DNA from: Microbacterium neungamense
GTDB taxonomy: Bacteria > Actinomycetota > Actinomycetes > Actinomycetales > Microbacteriaceae
Direction: 5' to 3'
Length of the DNA: 64,000 nt
Assembly (NCBI RefSeq): GCF_024971095.1
Contig: NZ_CP069717.1
Span: forward strand, 992,001-1,056,000
This document shows, in pieces, positions 27,030 through 33,867 of the stretch (its first letter is position 1; the number at the start of each line of letters is the position of its first letter). The notes under the pieces were generated by a model. It searched no databases. It saw only the letters and a program-made list of their open reading frames with translations, and had not been told where the DNA came from. The translations under genes were made by a program, and so were the position numbers.

Positions 27030-28247
27030 GTGAACGAGCACAGCGCCATGCAGTTCGGGCTCATGTCGGTCAGCGACATCACCCGCGACCCGACCACCGG
27101 CGTCACCCCGAGCGAGCGCGAGCGGATCCAGGCGACGGTGACCATCGCCACGCACGCCGAGGAGGCCGGGCTCGACGTCTTCGCCATCGGCGAGCACCAC
27201 AACCCGCCGTTCTGGTCGTCCAGCCCCACCACGTTCCTGGCGTACGTGGCCGCGCAGACCGAGCGGATCATCCTGTCCACCTCCACGACCCTGATCACCA
27301 CCAACGACCCGGTGCGGATCGCGGAGGAGTACGCGATGCTCCAGCACCTCTCCGGGGGTCGGATGGACGTGATGATGGGCCGCGGGAACACCGGTCCGGT
27401 GTACCCGTGGTTCGGCAAGGACATCCGACAGGGCCTGCCCCTTGCAATCGAGAACTATGCGCTGCTGCACAAGCTGTGGCGCGAGGACGTCGTCGACTGG
27501 GACGGCAAGTTCCGCACCCCGCTGCAGGGCTTCACGGCGACGCCGCGGCCGCTGGACGGCGTGCCTCCGTTCGTGTGGCACGGGTCCATCCGCACCCCGG
27601 AGATCGCCGAGCAGGCGGCCTACTACGGCGACGGCTTCTTCGCGAACAACATCTTCTGGCCGAAGGAGCACTACCAGCGTCTGATCGGGCTGTACCGCCA
27701 GCGCTACGCGCACTACGGTCACGGCACCCCGGAGCAGGCGATCGTGGGCCTCGGCGGCCAGGTGTTCATGCGCGCGAAGTCGCAGGACGCCGTCGACGAG
27801 TTCCGCCCATACTTCGACAACGCCCCGGTGTACGGCCACGGCCCGAGCCTGGAGGACTTCACCGAGATGACGCCGCTGACGGTGGGCTCCCCGCAGCAGG
27901 TGATCGACCGGTACGCCGCCATGCGCGACCACTTCGGCGACTACCAGCGTCAGCTGTTCCTGCTGGATCACGCCGGTCTGCCGCTGAAGACCGTGCTGGA
28001 GCAGATCGACATCCTCGGCACGGAGGTCGTCCCGGTGCTGCGTCGGGAGCTGGCCAAGGGTCGCCCGGCGGACGTCCCGGACGCGCCGACCCACGCGGCC
28101 CGGGTGAAGGCGGTCTTCGGCGACGGTCCCACCCGCGAGGCGCGCCCGTCCGCGAACCGCGGCGACAACCTCACCGCGGGCTCGCCCTACCAGGACGCGC
28201 CGCCCGCCTCCGGCGCCGCATTCGGCCTGAGCCGGAAGGAGGCGTGA
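27030..28247 (+). CDS. LLM-class flavin-dependent oxidoreductase
   Basis: This 405-residue luciferase-like monooxygenase has the family's TIM-barrel landmarks: DVFAIGEHHNPPFWSSSP, then ILSTSTTLITTNDPVRIAEEYA and MLQHLSGGRMDVMMGRGN. Such enzymes use reduced FMN supplied by a partner reductase, and the next gene encodes one. The GTG at 27030 follows GGAGAG; an ATG six codons later is an alternative. The C-terminal 60 residues are a hydrophilic tail typical of the CE1758-type subfamily. The substrate is unknown. Confidence 0.88.
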   Translation: MNEHSAMQFGLMSVSDITRDPTTGVTPSERERIQATVTIATHAEEAGLDVFAIGEHHNPPFWSSSPTTFLAYVAAQTERIILSTSTTLITTNDPVRIAEEYAMLQHLSGGRMDVMMGRGNTGPVYPWFGKDIRQGLPLAIENYALLHKLWREDVVDWDGKFRTPLQGFTATPRPLDGVPPFVWHGSIRTPEIAEQAAYYGDGFFANNIFWPKEHYQRLIGLYRQRYAHYGHGTPEQAIVGLGGQVFMRAKSQDAVDEFRPYFDNAPVYGHGPSLEDFTEMTPLTVGSPQQVIDRYAAMRDHFGDYQRQLFLLDHAGLPLKTVLEQIDILGTEVVPVLRRELAKGRPADVPDAPTHAARVKAVFGDGPTREARPSANRGDNLTAGSPYQDAPPASGAAFGLSRKEA

Positions 28248-28248
28248 G

Positions 28249-28893
28249 ATGAGCGAGCGCCGCATCGCCGTGGTCTCGGCCGGCCTGTCCAACCCCTCGT
28301 CCACGCGGATGCTGGCGGACCGCCTGGCGGCGGAGACCGCGCGCTTCCTGCGCGAGCGCGACATCGCCGTGACGGTGGACGTGATCGAGCTGCGCGACCT
28401 CGCGCACGACATCACGAACAACCTGCTCACCGGCTTCGCACCGCCGGCCCTGGAGTCGGCGATCAACACGGTCGTCTCCGCGGACGCGCTGATCGCCGTG
28501 ACCCCGATCTTCTCGACGAGCTACTCCGGGCTGTTCAAGTCGTTCATCGACGTGCTCGACCCCGACGCGCTCACCGGCACGCCCGTTCTGATCGGCGCGA
28601 ACGCCGGGACCGCGCGGCACTCGCTGGCCATCGACTACGCGATCCGCCCGCTGTTCACCTATCTGCACGCCGAGCCGGTGCCCACCGGGGTTTTCGCCGC
28701 GTCCAGCGACTGGGGCGCGAACGCCGACGACGTGGCGCCGCTGAGCGCCCGCGTCGAGCGCGGCGCCCGCGAGCTGGCCGAGGCGGTCGCCCGCCGCGAG
28801 CCGGTGCGGGATGCCGACCCGTTCGACCCGGCGACCTACCTCGGTGAGGGGAAGTCGTTCGGTCACCTGCTCGGCGGTCTCGCGGGGGAGTGA
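28249..28893 (+). CDS. NADPH-dependent FMN reductase, partner of the LLM oxidoreductase
   Basis: The 214-residue flavodoxin-like reductase starts RIAVVSAGLSNPSSTRMLADRL, the phosphate-binding loop for FMN, and has VTPIFSTSYSGLFKSFIDVL near residue 85. Its ATG lies one base after the preceding stop codon, so the two proteins are made together. The most likely job is to supply FMNH2 to the monooxygenase. Family resemblance is to the CE1759 group of actinobacterial FMN reductases. Confidence 0.87.
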   Translation: MSERRIAVVSAGLSNPSSTRMLADRLAAETARFLRERDIAVTVDVIELRDLAHDITNNLLTGFAPPALESAINTVVSADALIAVTPIFSTSYSGLFKSFIDVLDPDALTGTPVLIGANAGTARHSLAIDYAIRPLFTYLHAEPVPTGVFAASSDWGANADDVAPLSARVERGARELAEAVARREPVRDADPFDPATYLGEGKSFGHLLGGLAGE

Positions 28894-28903
28894 TCGGGCG
28901 CGG

Positions 28904-29599
28904 TCAGCCGCCGTCCTGCCCGCCGCGGATCCAGGTGTACTCCGTCTCGGGGCGTCCGCGAGCACCGTATCGCGCCCCGCGGCGGAGCACGCCGTCCGCG
29001 ACGAGGTGCTCCAGGTAGCGCCGCACCGAGACGCGCGACATGCCCAGCTGCGCGGCCGCCTCGCTCGCCGACATCGTCCCGGCCGCCCGCACGGCGGCCG
29101 TCACCCGTTCCAGGGACTCGGCCGACAGGCCCTTCGGGATCGGGATGCGGCCCGTGGTGCGCCCCAGCAGCGCGTCGATCTCCGCCTGCGTGGCCTCGCC
29201 GTTCGTGGCCTGCGCCTGCTCGCGGTGCGCCCGGTAGGCGGTGAGACGCTCGCGGAACACCGCGAACGGGAACGGCTTCACCAGGTACTGGAACACGCCG
29301 AGCCCGGCCATCCGGCGCACGGTGTCGGCGTCGCGCACCCCGGTGATCGCGATCACGTCGACGGTCGCGGCCCTGGCGCGGAGCGTCCGCAGCACGTCGA
29401 GCCCGGAGCCGTCGGGCATGGTGATGTCGAGCAGGACGAGGTCGAAGGCCCCGGGGCCGGGGTTCTCCAGCACGGCGGTGAGCGCGGCCCGCGCGCCGGT
29501 GCATTCGCCGGTCACCTCGAAGCCGTCCAGCCGGCCGAGATACTCCCGGTGCAGCTCCAGCGTGAGCGGGTCGTCGTCGACGATCAGCGTGCGGATCAC
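28904..29599 (-). CDS. Response regulator, CitB/DctR type
   Basis: The 231-residue regulator has a receiver domain with the acidic pair in IVDDDP, the phosphoacceptor Asp in LVLLDITMPDGSGLDVL near residue 56, and the conserved Lys in YLVKPFPF. A C-terminal winged or helix-turn-helix part reads SASEAAAQLGMSRVSVRRYLEHL. This architecture is typical of regulators controlling citrate or C4-dicarboxylate uptake. The GTG start overlaps the sensor kinase stop codon (GTGA), which shows a two-gene operon. The regulator is intact although its kinase and probable target transporter are broken. Confidence 0.88.
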   Translation of the reverse strand: MIRTLIVDDDPLTLELHREYLGRLDGFEVTGECTGARAALTAVLENPGPGAFDLVLLDITMPDGSGLDVLRTLRARAATVDVIAITGVRDADTVRRMAGLGVFQYLVKPFPFAVFRERLTAYRAHREQAQATNGEATQAEIDALLGRTTGRIPIPKGLSAESLERVTAAVRAAGTMSASEAAAQLGMSRVSVRRYLEHLVADGVLRRGARYGARGRPETEYTWIRGGQDGG

Positions 29600-30860
29600 C
29601 GTCGCCGCCGTCCGGTCGCGGGCGGGAGCGTGACTCGGAACGTCGTCGGATGGTCCCCGATCTCCACCGTCCCGCCGGCATCCGTCACCACCGAGCGCAC
29701 CAGGGCGAGACCCACACCCCGGCCCTCCGCGCCCGCGGGTTTGGTGGAGAACCCGGGGGAGAACACCCGCTCGCGCAGGTGCGCGGGCACGCCCTCGCCG
29801 CTGTCGGACACCTCGAGGAGGATGCCGCCCTCCGCGGTGGGACGCAGCGACACCTCGACCCATCGCTCGGCGGAGGAGGCCGCGGCATCCATCGCGTTGT
29901 CGATGAGGTTGCCCAGCACCGCGACGCTGTCGACGGGGGCGAGCGGGGAGCGCGGGGTGTCGGGATCGATGCGCACGCGCCAGTCGATGCCGCGCTCCTT
30001 CGCCTGCGAGGCCTTGCCCAGCAGCAGCGCCCCCACGGTCGGATCGCCGTGCCGCCGGGCGGTCACCTGATCGACGAGCGACTGGCTCTGCCGCGACGTC
30101 TCGGTGAGGATCTCGATCGCCTCGTCGGTGCGGCCCAGCTCGAGCAGGGCGACGGCGGTGTGCATCCGGTTCCCGTGCTCGTGCGTCTGCGCGCGCAGCG
30201 CCTCGCCGAGGGTGCGCAGCGACTCGTAGGAGGAGACGGCGTCGCGGACCCGCCCGGGCGGCAGGTCGCCGGCGATGCGGCGGGTGATCCGGCGCGCCGC
30301 CCATACTCCGGCGACGCCGATGGCGACGAGCACGAGCGTGATGGCGAGCGACAGCGGCAGGCGGCGCTGCAGCGTGTCTCCACGATGGACTCTGTGGTCA
30401 CCCCGCTGGCGACCCAGCCGACGAGGGTCCCCTCGGCGCGCACCGGCACGATCGTGCGGACCGAGGGCCCGAGCGTGCCGGTGAAGACCTCGGTGAGGAC
30501 CTTCGGCCGCTGCGGGATCGTGCCCAGGTAGCGCCCGCCGATCTCGGCGGCGTCCGGATGCGTGATCCGCACCCCGTGCGGATCCATGATCGTCACGAAG
30601 TCGAGGCGGGCCCCCTCGCTCACAGCCAGGGCGTACGGCTGCAGCGCACACGTCGCCGCGGCGGCGTCGCCCTCGCGCAGGACGGACACCACGGTCGGAT
30701 CGACGGCGATCGTCGCGGACGCCGCGGCGGTGACCCGCTCCGCCTCCGCACGGACGGCGCGCTGCGCCTCGACGACGAGGAAGGCGGCGACGAGGCCGGC
30801 GAGGAGCAGGGACGCGGCGATCAGCACGACGAAGACGCGGGAGGCGGCGCTGCTACGCGG
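29596..30860 (-). pseudogene. CitA/DcuS-like sensor histidine kinase, frameshifted and N-terminally truncated
   Basis: The coding sequence reads as a sensor kinase with an extracellular cache/PAS-like domain between two membrane helices. The first helix (VFVVLIAASLLLAGLVAAFLV) is followed by TIMDPHGVRITHPDAAEIGG and the GVTTESIVET segment. There the frame breaks at about 30373-30380, and the remainder is in another frame: SLAITLVLVAIGVAGVWAA, then THEHGNRMHTAVALLELG with the phosphoacceptor His, NLIDNAMDAA, and a complete ATPase region. GAGACACGCTG in place of GAGACGCTG would explain the shift as a duplicated AC pair. The start codon is also lost, because the sequence upstream joins directly into the DctA remnant. 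Confidence 0.87.
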
Positions 30861-31955
30861 AGCATCGGACTCGTGGTCGGGAACGTGATCCACCCCGGTT
30901 CCGGTCTGGACATGGCCGGCGCGACGTACGACGCCGCCGGCGCCGCCGGCGCCGCCGAGGCGAAGACCACGCAGGAGTTCGTGCTCGGCATCATCCCGGC
31001 CACGTTCTTCTCCGCCTTCACCGGCGAGAGCGTGCTGCAGGTGCTGTTCGTCGCGCTGCTGTCCGGATTCGCCCTGCAGGGGCTCGGCGAGCGCGGCGCG
31101 CCGATCATGGAGGCGGTCAGGAACCTGCAGCGGCTGGTGTTCCGCATCCTGGGCATGATCCTGTGGGTGGCGCCGCTGGGCGCGTTCGGCGCGATCGCCG
31201 CCGTGGTCGGCAAGTCGGGCATCGCCGCGATCTGGAGCCTCGGCATCCTGATGGGCGCGTTCTACCTCACCTGAATCGTCTTCATCGTGGTGGTCCTCGG
31301 CGGTCTGCTGTGGGCGGTCACCCGGGTGAACGTGTTCCGCCTGATGACGTACCTCGGGCGGGAGTACCTGCTCATCGTCGGCACCTCCTCGTCGGAGTCG
31401 GCGCTGCCGCGGCTGATTGCGAAGATGGAGCACGCCGGCGTCTCCAAGCCGGTCGTCGGCATCACGGTGCCGACCGGCTACTCCTTCAACCTGGACGGCA
31501 CCGCGATCTACCTGACCATGGCGTCGCTGTTCATCGCCACCGGTCTCGGCAAGCCGATGTCGATCGGGGAGCAGATCGGCCTGCTCGTGTTCATGATCAT
31601 CGCGAGCAAGGGCGCCGCGGGCGTCACCGGCGCGGGGCTGGCCACCCTCGCCGGAGGATTGCAGGCGTACCGCCCCGACCTCGTCGACGGCGTGGGCGTG
31701 ATCGTCGGCATCGACCGGTTCATGTCGGAGGGCCGCGCCCTGACGAACTTCACCGGCAATGCGATCGCCACGCTGCTGATCGGCACGTGGACGAAGGAGG
31801 TCGACCGCGACCGGCTGCGCGAGGTGCTCAGCGGCCGGCTGCCCTTCGACGAGTCGATCCTCGACGGGGTGGACGATCACGGCACCGCCGCCGGCCGCGC
31901 GACGGATGCCACGGAGGGGACGGATGCGCCGCGGCCGCTCCCGCACTACCGTTGA
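30861..31955 (+). pseudogene. dctA: Dicarboxylate/amino acid:cation symporter (DctA-like), truncated and carrying an in-frame TGA
   Basis: The frame begins inside a DAACS-family symporter (SIGLVVGNVIHPGSGLDM), at a point matching about residue 92 of E. coli DctA. The first two or three helices are therefore missing. Key family motifs remain: GTSSSESALPRLIAKMEH, then TGYSFNLDGTAIYLTMAS and SKGAAGVTGAG near the C-terminus. At 31272-31274 an in-frame TGA replaces the codon that is Cys in E. coli DctA (FYITC, here FYLT-stop). Translation would resume at IVFIVVVLGG. No start codon or promoter remains. The neighbouring CitA/DcuS-like two-component system was probably its regulator. Confidence 0.86.
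31947..31952 (+). promoter_or_regulatory. Probable -10 box (TACCGT), leaderless arrangement
   Basis: TACCGT ends 6 nt before the ATG at 31959 and overlaps the last codons of the DctA remnant. The geometry matches other leaderless-type starts in the window. Confidence 0.35.
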
Positions 31956-31958
31956 GCC

Positions 31959-32708
31959 ATGGACATCGCGATCGCGGGGGCGACCGGCGCGATCGGCGCC
32001 GCGGTCGCCCGCGTCGCCGCCGAACGCGGGCACGGCGTGCGGACACTGGCGCGCAGCACCGGCGTCGACATCCTGGACGGGCGGGGGCTCGACCACGCCG
32101 TGCGCGGCAGCGACGTGGTGATCGACGTCCTCAACGTGCGGACGCAGAGTCCGCGGAAGGCGGCCGAGTTCTTCCAGCGCACCACCACCGGCCTGCTCGA
32201 GGCCGAGCAGAGGGCCGAGATCGGCCACCACCTCGCGCTGTCGATCGTCGGCATCGACCGGGCGCCGTACGGCTACTACGCCGGCAAGCTGGCGCAGGAG
32301 CGGGCGGTGCAGGCCGGAGCGGTGCCGTGGACGATCCTGCGGGCCACCCAGTTCCACGATTTCGCCCGGCAGCTGTTCGAGCGGGTCGCGCTGGGACCGC
32401 TGCATCCGGCGATCGCCGCGCGTACCCAGCCGGTGGATCTGACCGAACTTGCGGTGCGGATCGTCGATCTCGCCGAGGCCGGACCGTCGGGGCGCGTCCC
32501 CGATATGGCAGGGCCGCGCGAGGAGGATCTCGCCGCGATGATGCGCGCCTGGGCCGCGCACGCCGGCCGGCGCGCATGGATGCCGCGGGTGCCGTCGCCT
32601 GGCCGCTTCGGCCGGGCACTGCGGGACGGCAGCATCCTTCCCGGTCCGGACGCGCAGCTCGGGCGGGTGACCTTCGCCGAGTGGCTGGAGGCGCAGCCGC
32701 ACGTGTGA
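31959..32708 (+). CDS. NAD(P)-binding, NmrA/SDR-like oxidoreductase
   Basis: The 249-residue protein has an extended-SDR Rossmann fold with the glycine motif IAGATGAIGAAVARVAAERG at its start. It also has DVVIDVLN near residue 47 and a YYAGKLAQE active-site-like Tyr-x-x-x-Lys near residue 106. WTILRATQF and the following substrate-loop region resemble NmrA-like proteins that act on or sense NAD(P). The gene follows the DctA remnant by three bases but has its own possible promoter. Substrate is unknown. Confidence 0.82.
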   Translation: MDIAIAGATGAIGAAVARVAAERGHGVRTLARSTGVDILDGRGLDHAVRGSDVVIDVLNVRTQSPRKAAEFFQRTTTGLLEAEQRAEIGHHLALSIVGIDRAPYGYYAGKLAQERAVQAGAVPWTILRATQFHDFARQLFERVALGPLHPAIAARTQPVDLTELAVRIVDLAEAGPSGRVPDMAGPREEDLAAMMRAWAAHAGRRAWMPRVPSPGRFGRALRDGSILPGPDAQLGRVTFAEWLEAQPHV

Positions 32709-32765
32709 GGGGGCGCGCCCGACGAGCCGGCTGAGCGGCCGGCCCCGACGAGTCGCCCCTCGTCG

Positions 32766-32939
32766 TCAGCCGCTCTTGCGGCGGAACTCGCGCTTCATCG
32801 GCGGCGCGGGGGTGGCGTGCACCGGTGAGTCGCCGTCGAGATGCGCCTCACCGTCGCGGTGCCGGGCGTTCTTCTTCTCGAGCGCCTCTTTGAACTTCCG
32901 CTTGATGTCCTCGGAGGGGACGGCCTTGTCTTCGCTCAT
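32766..32939 (-). CDS. Small DUF5302-like protein
   Basis: This 57-residue highly charged protein begins MSEDKAVPSEDIKRKFKEAL and ends MKREFRRKSG. The pattern matches DUF5302, a family of small actinobacterial proteins of unknown function. It is shorter than common ORF size cut-offs. There is no membrane segment. An inverted repeat lies just upstream (32994-33051). I am fairly sure it is a real gene because of the conserved family pattern and typical codon use. Confidence 0.75.
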   Translation of the reverse strand: MSEDKAVPSEDIKRKFKEALEKKNARHRDGEAHLDGDSPVHATPAPPMKREFRRKSG

Positions 32940-32993
32940 GGCGCCAGCCTAGCTTCACCCGGCCCCGGCATCCGTTGGGGAGGAGTTCTCAGG

Positions 32994-33051
32994 CTCGGGA
33001 GGAGGAATCCGGCCTGAGGATCCGCCGCTGGCCGAGTTCTCCTCCCGAGCG
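32994..33051. repeat. Large inverted repeat, terminator-like
   Basis: GCTCGGGAGGAGGAA near 32994-33008 pairs with TTCTCCTCCCGAGC near 33038-33051, with one unpaired base. It follows the CopA remnant's stop codon on the minus strand and so may be that gene's old terminator. Confidence 0.5.
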
Positions 33052-33061
33052 TGTGGGCCGG

Positions 33062-33133
33062 TCAGCGGAACCGGCGCAGCCGCAGGCTGTTGCCGACGAC
33101 GAAGGCGCTCGAGAACGCCATCCCCGCGCCGGC
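33062..33133 (-). pseudogene. copA: Remnant of the C-terminus of a copper P-type ATPase
   Basis: Twenty-three codons ending at TGA (33064-33062) read GAGMAFSSAFVVGNSLRLRR plus FR. This closely matches the last transmembrane segment and C-terminus of CopA-type copper-exporting ATPases, where AMAFSSVFVVTNSLRLRRF is typical. Nothing of the remaining 700 or so residues is present. The fragment is fused in a different frame to the 3' end of the DedA-like gene. The shared bases GCGCCGGCG lie at the join, suggesting a deletion of roughly 2 kb at short homology. No metal-binding regulator is nearby. Confidence 0.78.
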
Positions 33134-33704
33134 GCGTCGCGGCCAGGTCGATGAGGAGGCCGGCGAGGACCGCCGCGACGACCGACACCGCCATCGCGAC
33201 CAGCGGTCCTCCCGGGACGAGCGCGGCGATCACCGCGCCGACCGCCGCCTGGTACGCGGCCCACCCGGCGGCGGCGAGGGCGGCGAGAGCCAGATACCGA
33301 GGCGGATGCACGCGCGACGCACCCGCGACGAGGTTCACCGCCAGGCGTGCGAACGGCACGAAGCGGGCGGTGAACAGCACGGTCGCGGTGCCGGTGTCGA
33401 GCCGGCGGCGCGCCCAGCCGAAGGCGCGGCGCATCCGGTGCCCGCGCATCCATCCCCACCGCTGCAGGCCCACCAGCCGCCCGACGAGATAGCAGCCCGC
33501 GTCGCCGGCCCAGGCGGCGCAGGCGGCCAGCGCGATCACGGCCGGGAGCGGCGGGGCGCCGTGTGCGATGGACAGGGCGCCCAGCGCCGTGACCGCGATC
33601 TCCCCGGGCACGACGACGATGAACGCATCGCACAGCACCAGAACGCTCATCAGCGCCAGACCGGACGGCCCGGTCAGGATCGCGAGCAGCGGTTCCGGCA
33701 GCAC
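33130..33704 (-). pseudogene. DedA-like (SNARE-associated/VTT) membrane protein, 3' end replaced
   Basis: From GTG 33704 the frame encodes a DedA/VTT-domain membrane protein: LLAILTGPSGLALMSVLVLCDAF, then VVPGEIAVTALGA, CYLVGRLVG, and FTARFVPFARLAVNLVAGASRV, the conserved re-entrant-loop motif. About 190 residues are normal through VVAAVLAGLLIDLAATRR. The frame then runs across the join with the CopA remnant and on to 32955, adding an unrelated tail. The membrane core looks complete, so some function may survive. DedA proteins help move lipid carriers such as undecaprenyl phosphate across the membrane. Read-through into 32955 would give a longer product. Confidence 0.75.
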
Positions 33705-33867
33705 GCGTCCACTGTGACGCACGCCGGTGAACGGCAGGGGACCGGGCGGTGCCCGGCGGAACCTCCCGGAGGACTGCGGGTGACCGGCATCCGTGCATCC
33801 GGTGAACTCTTCCCGCGACGGCCCGCACGCGGCCGGTACACGCCCCGGCGCCGGGCATCCTGGCACC

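Noticed and set aside
31268..31280. Selenocysteine in DctA
   Set aside because: The gene has lost its start codon and N-terminal helices, no SECIS-like element was seen, and DctA is not a known selenoprotein.
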